Translations under genes and position numbers: made by a program
Shown: positions 22,200 through 30,511 of the stretch, in pieces
How the letters are laid out: each line of letters opens with the position of its first letter
Numbering within the stretch: the first letter of the stretch is position 1
Origin: Paracoccus albicereus
GTDB lineage: Bacteria; Pseudomonadota; Alphaproteobacteria; Rhodobacterales; Rhodobacteraceae
Direction of reading: 5' to 3'
NCBI RefSeq assembly: GCF_024359525.1
Contig: NZ_JAKZEU010000004.1
Span: forward strand, 186,001 to 250,000
Length of the DNA stretch: 64,000 nucleotides
Notes under the pieces: generated by a model
What the model was told of the DNA's origin: nothing
Databases searched by the model: none
Seen by the model: the letters and a program-made list of their open reading frames with translations, nothing else

Positions 22200-23102
22200 A
22201 TGGCTAAATCGTCCAAGAATGACACCAGGCTTCCCGACCTGCCGCTGGTCGGCGACATCACCGCCTATCTCAAGGACGGAGCGCCCAAGCAGATCCGCAA
22301 GGCCATCGAGGATGGGGGCAAGGACGACATCCTCGACGCGGGCTTCCCCTACCCTGAAGAGATGTCGGGCAAGGATTACGATGCCCGGATGGAGGCGCTG
22401 CAGTTGCAGCTCGTCCGGATGATGCACGACGTCATCGCCACAGGCAAACGGCTGGTGGTCCTGTTCGAGGGCCGTGACGCCGCTGGCAAGGGCGGCACGA
22501 TCGAGCGTGTTCGCGAAAACCTGAATCCGCGTTCCGCCTATATCGTCGCGCTGCCAAAGCCGACCGAGCGCGAAGCGGGTCAGTGGTACTTCCAGCGCTA
22601 TGTTGATTATCTGCCCGCGCGCGGCGAAATCGCCCTGTTTGACCGCAGCTGGTACAATCGCGGCGTGGTGGAAAAGGTTTTCGGATTTGCGACCGACGCG
22701 CAACGTGATCAGTTCTTCCGTCAGCTTCCCGATTTCGAGCGGATGCTGGTCGATGACGGTGTGATCCTGGTGAAGCTGTGGCTGAATGTTGGCCGGGCCG
22801 AGCAACTGCGCCGCTTCCTTGCTCGCGAGAAGGACCCGCTGAAGCAATGGAAGCTCAGCTGGATCGATGTCGAAGGCCTGGCGAAATGGGACGAGTATAC
22901 CGATGCGATCCGGCAGACGCTCTCGCTGTCGCATTCCCCGACCGCACCCTGGACCGTGATCCGCTCGGACGACAAGCGGCGCGCACGGATCGCCGCGATC
23001 CAGACGATCCTGAACACGGTCGATTACGCCGGTAAGGACACAGACGCGATCGGTCGCGTTGATCCGACGATCGCAGGCGGCCCGGAATTGCTGCTGGCAT
23101 GA
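22200..23102 (+). CDS. ppk2: Polyphosphate kinase 2
   Basis: The 300-residue cytoplasmic enzyme transfers phosphate between polyphosphate and nucleoside diphosphates. It has PPK2 motifs: Walker [11 protein letters not shown] (90-99), the lid region with [10 protein letters not shown], Walker B with the catalytic loop [10 protein letters not shown], and the late W-K-L-S-W-I-D-V-E segment. AAAGGAGAGCGCC precedes the ATG. The next gene overlaps it by ATGA. Whether it prefers ADP or GDP cannot be told. Confidence 0.92.
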   Translation: MAKSSKNDTRLPDLPLVGDITAYLKDGAPKQIRKAIEDGGKDDILDAGFPYPEEMSGKDYDARMEALQLQLVRMMHDVIATGKRLVVLFEGRDAAGKGGTIERVRENLNPRSAYIVALPKPTEREAGQWYFQRYVDYLPARGEIALFDRSWYNRGVVEKVFGFATDAQRDQFFRQLPDFERMLVDDGVILVKLWLNVGRAEQLRRFLAREKDPLKQWKLSWIDVEGLAKWDEYTDAIRQTLSLSHSPTAPWTVIRSDDKRRARIAAIQTILNTVDYAGKDTDAIGRVDPTIAGGPELLLA

Positions 23103-23968
23103 TCCGCGTAGCTCTGGTGTGGCTGTGTCTTGCGTTGCCTGCGGCAGCGCAGGAACTGCCTGACTGGGACTATACCTCGATCAACGATTTCGCGGGACTT
23201 CTGACCAACGAAGACATCCAGGTCCTGGATCGGGCATTGATCGCCCTGCATGATGAAACGGGAGTCGAGGGCACCGTCGTCACGATCGAGGATCGCGCCC
23301 GCTACGGCGGCGCAGACGGACTCGAGCCTTTCGCGACACGGCTCTTCAACGATTGGGGTGTCGGTGACGCAAGACGCGATGATGGCTTCATGGTGCTGGT
23401 ATCGCAGGGCGACCGCGAGGTTCGGATCGAGCTGGGTGCAGGCTATCCGGCCTCGGCAGATCAGGCTGCGCAGCGGATCATCGACGATCGCATCATCCCC
23501 GAAATCCGCGCAGATCACATGTCGCGCGGCATCCGCGACGGCACGCTGGACGTGATCCAATCCATCGCGCGTCCCGTCGCGGCGGGTGATTTGCCGGGTG
23601 CGCCGCACAATTGGGCCGATAGGATCACGGGAAGTCTTTCACACCTGCTGCCGATCGGGTTCATCGGTTTCGTTCTGTTCCGCATCTTCGGCCGTCATCT
23701 GGCCCGATGGCGACGCGCGCGCGAAGTCTGCCCGAAATGCGGCAGTCGCGAACTGATGGACATGACCGAAACGCGCGAGGGCGCCCGGATCACGTGGCGC
23801 CGCTGCCCTTCATGCGGATGGACCGGCCCCGAAAGGTCGCTTCCCGCCGCACGGGGTCGGGGCGGCTTCGCCCGCGGCGGATTGCGCGGCAGCGGACGTC
23901 GCAGCGGTCGCGGCGGCGGGTTCGGTGGTGGCCGATCATCGGGCGGTGGCGCGTCTGGGCGCTGGTAA
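23099..23968 (+). CDS. TPM-domain exported membrane protein (YgcG-like) with zinc-ribbon segment
   Basis: The 289-residue protein has a signal peptide (cleavage near AAA-QELPD, residue 17), a TPM domain at about 22-160 ([40 protein letters not shown]), a membrane helix near 180-200 ([16 protein letters not shown]), then two CxxCG pairs (CPKCG, CPSCG) forming a probable zinc ribbon and a Gly/Arg/Ser-rich tail. TPM proteins are implicated in photosystem repair in plants and of unknown role in bacteria. The added zinc ribbon should face the cytoplasm. It overlaps ppk2 by four bases. Confidence 0.82.
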   Translation: MIRVALVWLCLALPAAAQELPDWDYTSINDFAGLLTNEDIQVLDRALIALHDETGVEGTVVTIEDRARYGGADGLEPFATRLFNDWGVGDARRDDGFMVLVSQGDREVRIELGAGYPASADQAAQRIIDDRIIPEIRADHMSRGIRDGTLDVIQSIARPVAAGDLPGAPHNWADRITGSLSHLLPIGFIGFVLFRIFGRHLARWRRAREVCPKCGSRELMDMTETREGARITWRRCPSCGWTGPERSLPAARGRGGFARGGLRGSGRRSGRGGGFGGGRSSGGGASGRW

Positions 23969-24080
23969 CGGCAAGCCGCAGGGCAAACCGTGAAGTGAAC
24001 GGGCCCACATCCGGCGCGACCTTGACTCGCCGTCCTCGCGGGCTAGCGTCGGAAAAAAGCGCCAACATCCGAGGTAATCA

Positions 24081-25133
24081 ATGCGCCATCTTTCCACCAC
24101 CGCGATCCTGCTCGCCCTTGCCGCGCCCGTCGCGACACCCGCCCTCGCCGCCGACCCCGAATTGACCGTCTTCGACTGGGCCGGTTTCGAGGAGCCGAGC
24201 ATCTTTCAGGGCTATGTGGACCAGTATGGCGACAACCCGACCTTCGCCTTCTACGGCGATGACGACGAAGCGTTCCAGAAACTCGCTTCGGGCTTCAAGG
24301 CCGATGTGGCGCATCCCTGCAGCCAGATGGTCAGCAAGTATCGCGATGCAAACCTGATCGAACCCTGGGACACGTCCCGCATCCCGGAATTCGAGAACAT
24401 CGACAAGCGCTTTCTGGATTCCGAAACCTTCGTCGATGACGAGGGCGTGTGGTACATCCCCGCCGACTGGGGCGTGACCGCAATCGCCTATTCGAAGGAG
24501 AACGTCCCGGAAGAAGACGTCTCGACCCTGCAGGTCTTCGTCAATCCCGATTACGCCGGGCGTACCTCGCTGCCCGACAGTTCGGACGACGTCTGGGCGC
24601 TGGCCTATCTGGCGACAGGCGTGACCGACTGGACCGACGTCACCGACGAGCAGTTTCAGGCCGCCGCGGACTGGCTCCGGCAGGCACATCAGAATGTCGC
24701 CGCCTACTGGGCCGACCCTTCTGAACAGGCGCAGCTGATGGCATCCGGCACGGTCGATGTCGCGTGGTCGTGGAACGATGGAGTCGTCTATCTGCGCGAC
24801 GACGGCTATGACGTCGGCTTCCAGCGCGAGGCCGAGGAAGGCAGCAGCACATGGTTCTGCGGCTTCGTGAACCTCAAGGACGGTCCGGGCTCCGAGGACA
24901 AGGCCTACGATTTCATCAACGCCTGGATGGACCCGTCGTCGGCTCGTGGGCTTCTGGATACGATCGGCTACGGCCAGACCAACCTCAAGGGAATGGAAAC
25001 GATCGCCGACGACCCGGCTGTCGCAGAAGGCCTATCTCCGGTCGATGTCCCGATCCTGGCACAGGTCCCGAACGATCCTGCCCAGCGTGAAAAACAGCTG
25101 GCCGAATTCGAGAAGATCAAGGCAGGCTTCTGA
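24081..25133 (+). CDS. Polyamine-type extracellular solute-binding protein (PotD/PotF-like), orphan
   Basis: The 350-residue product has a signal peptide ending in ALAA (about residue 23) and a family-1 binding fold as in PotD/PotF: LTVFDWAGFEEPSIFQGYVD near the N-terminus, WYIPADWGVTAIAYSKENV in the middle and VAWSWNDGVVYLRDDGYDVG later. No permease or ATPase gene lies next to it, so its partner must be elsewhere. Ligand is probably spermidine/putrescine or a related cation, by family only. Confidence 0.82.
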   Translation: MRHLSTTAILLALAAPVATPALAADPELTVFDWAGFEEPSIFQGYVDQYGDNPTFAFYGDDDEAFQKLASGFKADVAHPCSQMVSKYRDANLIEPWDTSRIPEFENIDKRFLDSETFVDDEGVWYIPADWGVTAIAYSKENVPEEDVSTLQVFVNPDYAGRTSLPDSSDDVWALAYLATGVTDWTDVTDEQFQAAADWLRQAHQNVAAYWADPSEQAQLMASGTVDVAWSWNDGVVYLRDDGYDVGFQREAEEGSSTWFCGFVNLKDGPGSEDKAYDFINAWMDPSSARGLLDTIGYGQTNLKGMETIADDPAVAEGLSPVDVPILAQVPNDPAQREKQLAEFEKIKAGF

Positions 25134-25159
25134 CGCTTTTCGTCGACCGAGCCCAATTC

Positions 25160-25188
25160 AGCGCCGCGTCCGGTCACCGGGCGCGGCG
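25160..25188 (+). terminator. Possible terminator hairpin
   Basis: Arms CGCCGCG and CGCGGCG with an inner CCGG/CCGG pairing lie 27 bp after the binding-protein stop. Only a broken T-tract (TCGTCATCTTC) follows, so efficiency is uncertain. Confidence 0.5.
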
Positions 25189-25278
25189 TCGTCATCTTCA
25201 AATGTTTGAATAGAACGCTTGTCTGTCCGCGCTTGCTGCGCAGTATGCATGGACAGGATCAATCAGGGAGGAAAGATC

Positions 25279-25752
25279 ATGACCCGACTTCTGTCGAGCA
25301 TTGCGCTTGCCATCGCCACCGCGCTCGCGCTGGCCGCGCCCCTCAAGGCTCAGGATGCATCCGAAGCGGCCGAGGCCTATGCGCCCCAGAAGGTCGTCTA
25401 TCACCTCAACGAGGCGGGCGGCGACGATGGTGCCGGCTACAAGCCCGCGCTGAACAACATCCAAAACCACATCAACGCTGTCGGCGCGGATAACCTGGAT
25501 CTGCGTGTCGTCATGCATGGTGACGGTGTGGGCCTTCTTCAGGCGGCAAAGGACAACCAGCAGCTTCAGGGCCTGATCTCTGGCCTGAAGACAGAAGGCG
25601 TCAGGTTCCTTGTGTGCAACAACACGCTGGTCGGTCGAGAGATCGATGCCGAGGCCGACCTTTTCGACGTCTGGCCCGAGGATATCGTGCCATCGGGGGT
25701 GGCCGAACTGGCCAAGCTGCAGACCGAGGGCTTCGTCTACATCAAGCCGTGA
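25279..25752 (+). CDS. Exported DsrE-family protein
   Basis: The 157-residue protein has a signal peptide (cleavage near APLKA-Q, residue 24), then a DsrE-like fold: KVVYHLNEAGGD at the start and LKTEGVRFLVCNNTLVGREI with a single Cys in the position typical of periplasmic DsrE/YchN-like proteins. Start: ATG 25279 follows GGGAGGAAAGATC; an upstream in-frame start at 25219 is unlikely. Such proteins may handle sulfur species, but one conserved Cys alone does not prove it. It lies just upstream of the tmRNA promoter. Confidence 0.75.
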   Translation: MTRLLSSIALAIATALALAAPLKAQDASEAAEAYAPQKVVYHLNEAGGDDGAGYKPALNNIQNHINAVGADNLDLRVVMHGDGVGLLQAAKDNQQLQGLISGLKTEGVRFLVCNNTLVGREIDAEADLFDVWPEDIVPSGVAELAKLQTEGFVYIKP

Positions 25753-25755
25753 CGG

Positions 25756-25784
25756 TTGCGGCGCCGAAGCGCCGCCCCTATATC
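25756..25784 (+). promoter_or_regulatory. Probable ssrA promoter overlapping a strong hairpin
   Basis: A -35-like TTGCGG (25756-25761) and a -10-like TATATC (25779-25784) are 17 bp apart, predicting a start near 25791. Between them lies GCGGCGC-CGAA-GCGCCGC (25758-25775), a perfect 7-bp hairpin starting 5 bp after the upstream DsrE-family stop; without a T-tract it may still help end that transcript. Confidence 0.5.
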
Positions 25785-25790
25785 TGTCGT

Positions 25791-26103
25791 GTTCGGGTTC
25801 GCCCGGACTATGGACATAAACGCGCTCGTCATAAGCGGATCGGACCCGGGGGCGGTACCCGGCGGCTCCACCAAATCACCTTCGTTGGGGGATCATGGGG
25901 CCGAAACAGGATCGACGAACGTCTAAAGGGGTTGCTTTGTCCCGGTGAGCCACCACCGTTATCGGTGCAAAATGTACAGTTGCCAACGACAACCGTGCTC
26001 CGGTCGCTCTGGCTGCGTAAGCAGCTCGGGTAACCGAAACTTAAGTCCTTGTGCCTAGCAGCCCAAGGCGGGGTCCGCAGGAACCTGGCAACAGAATCCT
26101 GCA
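25791..26103 (+). ncRNA. ssrA: Transfer-messenger RNA, circularly permuted two-piece alphaproteobacterial type
   Basis: tmRNA rescues stalled ribosomes and tags the nascent protein for proteolysis. The acceptor piece comes first and ends with GGCTCCACCA (25864-25873): T stem CCGGG/CCCGG around GGCGGTA, then acceptor strand CGGCTCC with A and CCA. After a short loop the coding piece begins at 25897 with GGGGCCG, complementary to CGGCTCC with one G-U pair. The tag frame 25982-26020 reads ANDNRAPVALAA then TAA, ending in the VALAA expected for ClpXP/SspB recognition. The 3' part folds on GCAGGA/TCCTGC. Mature piece ends are estimates; the intervening loop (about 25874-25896) is removed in known cases. 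Confidence 0.93.
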
Positions 26104-26116
26104 CCTTCCTTTTTTT
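26077..26116 (+). terminator. Terminator of ssrA
   Basis: Stem GCAGGA (26077-26082) / TCCTGC (26097-26102) is followed by ACCTTCC and seven T (26110-26116). The stem may also belong to the RNA's own 3' structure. Confidence 0.7.
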
Positions 26117-26268
26117 AAGACTGTAGATCGACGGCGCCAAGTGAGGTACGCATCACGTTGGCGCTCGTGCTGCCGCTGGCGGTTCCGATCTCATCGCACG
26201 CGTTTCGACGCCCCCTTTTCAACCAGCGCCATATGCCTATGCTGACTTCATTCTAGAGGGATGGCACG

Positions 26269-26733
26269 ATGGCGCGGTCGGAGATTGATTACGGCGGAAT
26301 GATGCATCGCGCGATGCAGGGCCTGATCGCAGGCGTGCTGCGCGATGTCGCAAGCCAAGGATTGCCCGGCGAGCACCATTTTTTCATCACGTTCGACACC
26401 CGTGACGAAGGGGTCGAGATGGCGGATTGGCTGCACGAACGCTACCCCGAGGAAATGACGATCGTCATCCAGCACTGGTTCGACAATCTCACCGTCGACG
26501 ATCAAGGTTTTACCATCACGCTGAACTTCGGCAATTCACCCGAGCCTTTGCGGATCCCTTTCGATTCGCTGCGGACCTTCGTCGACCCGTCGGTCGAGTT
26601 CGGCCTGCGCTTCGAAACGCAAGAACATGACGAGGACGACGAGGAAGACGACGACGGCTCCGATGCCGTGGAAGAGCCCGAGGCCCCGAAAGGCAGCGGC
26701 GAGGTCGTCAGCCTCGACAAGTGGCGCAAGTAA
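26269..26733 (+). CDS. sspB: SspB-type adaptor for ClpXP
   Basis: The 154-residue protein matches alphaproteobacterial SspB: a folded N-terminal domain with GLPGEHHFFITFDTRDEGVE (31-50) and VDDQGFTITLNFGNSPEPLR, FDSLRTFVDPSVEFGLRF, then an acidic linker (residues about 118-138) and a C-terminal tail VVSLDKWRK, the kind of motif that docks on ClpX. SspB binds ssrA-tagged proteins and hands them to ClpXP in the cytoplasm. GAGGGATGGCACG precedes the ATG. It lies about 150 bp after the tmRNA gene that makes its ligand. Confidence 0.9.
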   Translation: MARSEIDYGGMMHRAMQGLIAGVLRDVASQGLPGEHHFFITFDTRDEGVEMADWLHERYPEEMTIVIQHWFDNLTVDDQGFTITLNFGNSPEPLRIPFDSLRTFVDPSVEFGLRFETQEHDEDDEEDDDGSDAVEEPEAPKGSGEVVSLDKWRK

Positions 26734-26871
26734 CCTGGCCGCGACACCCGTCACGGTGAAGTGTAGGCGGCGCCACCCCCGCAACATTGACAGCCCGCAC
26801 GGCGTTTCGGACGTTGGCGCGTTGCGCGCGGCAAGGGTCGGTTGCGCCGCACCGCTGCGCGAGGTCCTTCA

Positions 26872-27975
26872 TTGACGATATTCCAAAGCCATCCGGTCCC
26901 AGCCGTCTCGGACGCCAGCAACTCTGGTGTTGCGCTGATCGCGCTGTCCACGGCGCTGCCACCCAATGTCCTGCATCAGGCAGAAGTTCTGGAGCGCTCT
27001 CGCGCGCTGTTGGGGCAGCGGTTCGCCCAATTCGACCGGCTCGCGCCCGCCTTCCTCAACGCTGGGATCGAGACGCGACATTCGGTCGTGCCGATCGACT
27101 GGTTCACCGAGCCTCATGGTTGGGTCGAGCGGACGGAGGCCTACGTCGCGGGTGCGACCGAACTCTTCATCGAAGCAACCGAGGCCGCGTTGACACAGGC
27201 CGGACTGGGTGCGGACCAGATCGATGTGATCGTCACCGTTTCCTCGACCGGGATCGCGACGCCGACTCTGGAAGCACGGGCCGCTGCTCGTCTGGGTTTC
27301 AGGCCGGACGCGATGCGCGTGCCGGTGTTTGGACTGGGCTGCGCGGGCGGTGTCTCGGGCCTTGCGATCGCGCGTGATCTCGCCGCGTCACGACCGGGCC
27401 AGAACGTGCTGATGGTCACGGTGGAGACCTGCACGCTGCTGTTCCGGCAGGACCGATTGGCCAAGGCGGACATCATCGCGACCGCGCTGTTCGGCGACGG
27501 CGCGGCGGCGGCGATCTTGCGCGGCGGCGACCGTGGCACGGGGGGTGGCCGATCGCTGGGCACGCTGGGCCGCGGCGCGCAACACATGTGGCCGGACAGC
27601 CTGAACATCATGGGATGGTCGGTCGAGGAAACGGGTCTTGGCGTTATCTTCGACCGCTCGATCCCTTCCTTCGCCGAGGCAGAACTGGCGGACGCAGTCG
27701 ACAGCGTCATGGGCGGCATGGGTCTGACACGAGCGGATCGTTTCGTGTGCCACCCCGGCGGGGCGAAGGTGATCGAGGCGATCGAGACCTCGCTCGCGCT
27801 GCCGACGGGCATGTTGGATGCCGAGCGCCGCGTGTTATCACGCACCGGCAACATGTCGGCGCCGACGGTCCTGTTTGTTCTGGAGGAGGCGCTTCAACGG
27901 GACGCATCCGGGCAACTGGTTCTGCTGGCCTTGGGACCTGGGTTCACGCTTTCCGCGCTGCCGCTTCGGACATGA
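26872..27975 (+). CDS. Type III polyketide synthase (chalcone/stilbene synthase family, BpsA-like)
   Basis: The 367-residue product has the full triad of type III polyketide synthases: Cys157 in FGLGCAGG, His294 in FVCHPGGAKV and Asn327 in SRTGNMSAPT, plus GDGAAAAIL. The most plausible start is TTG 26872, eight bases after GAGGT; a TTG at 26842 is the alternative. The enzyme would extend a CoA-linked starter with malonyl-CoA to a polyketide such as an alkylpyrone or alkylresorcinol. It overlaps the methyltransferase gene by ATGA, the same pairing as BpsA-BpsB of Bacillus. A perfect TTGACA lies at 26787-26792, but no good -10 follows. Confidence 0.88.
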   Translation: MTIFQSHPVPAVSDASNSGVALIALSTALPPNVLHQAEVLERSRALLGQRFAQFDRLAPAFLNAGIETRHSVVPIDWFTEPHGWVERTEAYVAGATELFIEATEAALTQAGLGADQIDVIVTVSSTGIATPTLEARAAARLGFRPDAMRVPVFGLGCAGGVSGLAIARDLAASRPGQNVLMVTVETCTLLFRQDRLAKADIIATALFGDGAAAAILRGGDRGTGGGRSLGTLGRGAQHMWPDSLNIMGWSVEETGLGVIFDRSIPSFAEAELADAVDSVMGGMGLTRADRFVCHPGGAKVIEAIETSLALPTGMLDAERRVLSRTGNMSAPTVLFVLEEALQRDASGQLVLLALGPGFTLSALPLRT

Positions 27976-28472
27976 ACACTGCCGCACTCGCGTTCATCGC
28001 GTTTCTGATCGTCCAGCGACTGGCCGAACTCGTCATTGCCAGGCGCAACACCGCGCGGCTTTTGGCGCGCGGCGCAGTCGAGCATGGCACCGGGCACTAT
28101 CCTCTTATTGTTGCGCTTCACACGGCTTGGCTTGCAGCGATCGCGATCTTCGGAGTGGACGAGGCGATCCAGCCGTTCTGGCTGATCCTGTTCATCGTGC
28201 TGCAAGCCCTGCGGGTCTGGGTGCTGATGACCCTCGGCTCTCGCTGGACGACGCGCGTGATCGTCCTGGACGAGCCGCTGGTCCTTGGCGGACCCTTTCG
28301 TTTCCTGCGTCACCCCAACTACACTGTCGTCGTCTGTGAAATCTTTGTCGCGCCGATGGTCCTCGGCCTCTTCTGGGTTGCCATTGTCTTCTCGGTTCTC
28401 AATGCCGCAGTCCTCACCATTCGGCTGCGGGTCGAAGAAGGCGCGCTGCGTCCGCTGCGGCGCGCGGACTGA
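27972..28472 (+). CDS. Isoprenylcysteine carboxyl methyltransferase-family membrane protein (BpsB-like)
   Basis: The 166-residue integral membrane protein has about four hydrophobic segments and the ICMT-type core GGPFRFLRHPNYTVVVCEI (about 108-126; Arg-His-Pro-x-Tyr is the family's cofactor/substrate region), then a C-terminal RLRVEEGALR. Its ATG overlaps the polyketide synthase stop. In Bacillus subtilis the equivalent gene pair makes alkylpyrone methyl ethers, so O-methylation of the polyketide product is the best guess; protein prenyl-cysteine methylation is unlikely in bacteria. Confidence 0.82.
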   Translation: MNTAALAFIAFLIVQRLAELVIARRNTARLLARGAVEHGTGHYPLIVALHTAWLAAIAIFGVDEAIQPFWLILFIVLQALRVWVLMTLGSRWTTRVIVLDEPLVLGGPFRFLRHPNYTVVVCEIFVAPMVLGLFWVAIVFSVLNAAVLTIRLRVEEGALRPLRRAD

Positions 28473-28529
28473 TTGTCAATCGCTCATCCCGGCCCTAAGA
28501 AACGGGCCACAGCCAAGGGAGCCGCGATC

Positions 28530-29924
28530 ATGACCCAGACCCGCACCGAAACCGACAGCTTCGGACCTCTGGAAGTCGATTCCAGCAAATACTGGGGCGC
28601 GCAGACCCAGCGGTCGATCATGAACTTCCCGATCGGCTGGGAACGCCAGCCTGTACCGATCATCCGCGCGCTTGGCGCGATCAAGCTGGCGGCGGCCCGG
28701 ATCAACCACCGCGACGGCAACCTGTCTGATGAGATCGCGAAGGCGATGGAACAGGCTGCGACAGAAGTCTTCGAAGGCAAGTTCGACGACAACTTCCCGC
28801 TGGTCGTCTGGCAGACCGGGTCGGGCACGCAGTCGAACATGAACGCAAACGAGGTCATCTCGAACCGAGCGATCGAGATCCTCGGCGGCGAGATGGGTTC
28901 GAAAAAGCCGGTCCATCCGAACGATCACTGCAACATGGGCCAGTCGAGCAACGACACCTTCCCGACCGCGATGCACGTGGCTATCGCCATGCAGGCGCGC
29001 GACGTGCTGCTGCCGGGACTGGAAAAACTGGCCGCCGCGCTGGAAGCCAAGCGCGATGCGTTCAAGGACATCATCAAGATCGGCCGCACCCACACGCAGG
29101 ACGCGACGCCGCTGACCTTGGGGCAGGAGTTTTCCGGCTATGCCCACCAGGTCCGCATGGGCATCGAGCGGGTGAATCTGTGCCTGCCGCAGATCTACGA
29201 GCTGGCGCAGGGCGGCACGGCGGTCGGCACCGGCCTGAACACCCGCAAGGGTTGGGACACCGACATCGCGGCCGAGATCGCAACGATCACCGGTCTGCCT
29301 TTCGTTACCGCGCCTAACAAGTTCGAGGCGCTGGCGGCCCATGACGCGATGGTCTTCTTCTCGGGCGCGCTCAAGACGATCGCCGTGAGCCTGTTCAAGA
29401 TCGCGAACGACCTGCGGCTGCTGGGATCGGGTCCCCGCTCGGGTCTGGGTGAGTTGATCCTGCCGGAGAATGAGCCGGGCAGTTCGATCATGCCCGGAAA
29501 GGTCAATCCCACTCAGGCCGAGGCGCTGACGATGGTCTGCGCGCACGTGATGGGCAATGACGCCGCGGTCACCATCGCCGGCAGCCAAGGGCATTTCGAG
29601 CTGAACGTCTACAATCCGATGATGTCCTACAACGTGTTGCAGAGCATGCAGCTTCTGGGTGATGCGGCAGGCAGCTTCACCGACAACATGGTTGTCGGCA
29701 CCGAAGCCAACACCGCCCGGATCGAGAAGCTGATGAAGGAATCGCTGATGCTGGTGACCGCGCTGGCGCCGACGATCGGCTATGACAATGCCACCAAGGT
29801 CGCCAAGACCGCGCACAAGAACGGCACCACGCTGCGCGAGGAAGCGGTCAATCTCGGCTTCGTCAGCGAAGAGGATTTCGACCGCATCGTGCGCCCCGAG
29901 GACATGATCGGCCCTAAAGGCTGA
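28530..29924 (+). CDS. fumC: Fumarate hydratase, class II
   Basis: The 464-residue oxygen-stable enzyme converts fumarate to malate in the citric acid cycle. It has the superfamily signature [13 protein letters not shown], the N-terminal [18 protein letters not shown], the [13 protein letters not shown] and [20 protein letters not shown] substrate-site segments. Start: ATG 28530 after CAAGGGAGCCGCGATC. It is followed by two small overlapping genes. Confidence 0.96.
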   Translation: MTQTRTETDSFGPLEVDSSKYWGAQTQRSIMNFPIGWERQPVPIIRALGAIKLAAARINHRDGNLSDEIAKAMEQAATEVFEGKFDDNFPLVVWQTGSGTQSNMNANEVISNRAIEILGGEMGSKKPVHPNDHCNMGQSSNDTFPTAMHVAIAMQARDVLLPGLEKLAAALEAKRDAFKDIIKIGRTHTQDATPLTLGQEFSGYAHQVRMGIERVNLCLPQIYELAQGGTAVGTGLNTRKGWDTDIAAEIATITGLPFVTAPNKFEALAAHDAMVFFSGALKTIAVSLFKIANDLRLLGSGPRSGLGELILPENEPGSSIMPGKVNPTQAEALTMVCAHVMGNDAAVTIAGSQGHFELNVYNPMMSYNVLQSMQLLGDAAGSFTDNMVVGTEANTARIEKLMKESLMLVTALAPTIGYDNATKVAKTAHKNGTTLREEAVNLGFVSEEDFDRIVRPEDMIGPKG

Positions 29925-29983
29925 ATCACTAGACTGCTCTTTCCTTTGCTGCATTGCTGGTCTGCGCGGGGTAAGCTGGCGCC

Positions 29984-30187
29984 ATGGCGCGGATCATCAA
30001 TCTCAGACAGGCCCGCAAGCAGCAGGCTCGTGATCGCAAGCGAACGGACGCCGATGCGAAAGCGGCTCGACATGGCGAGACCAGGGCCGTCCGCGAAGCA
30101 CGACAGGCCGAGGAACAGCGGATGGCACGCGTTTTTGACGGTCACGCGCGCGAGGACGCGGCGCAGGACGGATCCGGCGATGATTGA
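29984..30187 (+). CDS. DUF4169 family small basic protein
   Basis: This 67-residue, highly charged protein (INLRQARKQQARDRKRTDAD-like start, acidic end) resembles DUF4169 proteins found beside RHH_4 genes in Rhodobacteraceae. Predicted mostly helical. No function is known. Its 3' end overlaps the next gene by eight bases. Confidence 0.75.
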   Translation: MARIINLRQARKQQARDRKRTDADAKAARHGETRAVREARQAEEQRMARVFDGHAREDAAQDGSGDD

Positions 30188-30443
30188 CCTGCCGCCCATC
30201 TCGGCGCCGGTAAAGCGTTCGGTGACGATCAACGGTCACCGAACCAGCGTCTCGCTGGAAGATGCTTTCTGGACCGCCCTCAAACGCGCGGCCGACCGAC
30301 ACCAGATCACGCGCGCAGCGCTCGTCTCGCAGATCGATCACCGGCGTCCGCCGGATGTCGGATTGGCCACGGCGTTGAGGCTTTTCGTACTGGCCGAGGC
30401 TGGGGACTCCGCTGTGCGCGAGAAGGCGGAGCGCCCAAATTAA
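30180..30443 (+). CDS. Ribbon-helix-helix (RHH_4) protein
   Basis: The 87-residue product carries a short beta-strand (KRSVTINGHRTSVSLEDAFW, residues 12-31) followed by two helices, as in RHH_4 proteins, which may bind DNA as dimers. It starts inside the end of the DUF4169 gene, so both are likely expressed together. Target unknown. Confidence 0.78.
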   Translation: MIDLPPISAPVKRSVTINGHRTSVSLEDAFWTALKRAADRHQITRAALVSQIDHRRPPDVGLATALRLFVLAEAGDSAVREKAERPN

Positions 30444-30511
30444 CTGTTGTCGCCCTTACAGGGCAGTGTTAGCGCTCGGCGCGTTCTGACAACCGACCCG
30501 CGGACCTGACC

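Noticed and set aside
25846..25873. An isolated tRNA-like 3' half ending in CCA
   Set aside because: It is the acceptor piece of the permuted tmRNA, not a separate tRNA or fragment.
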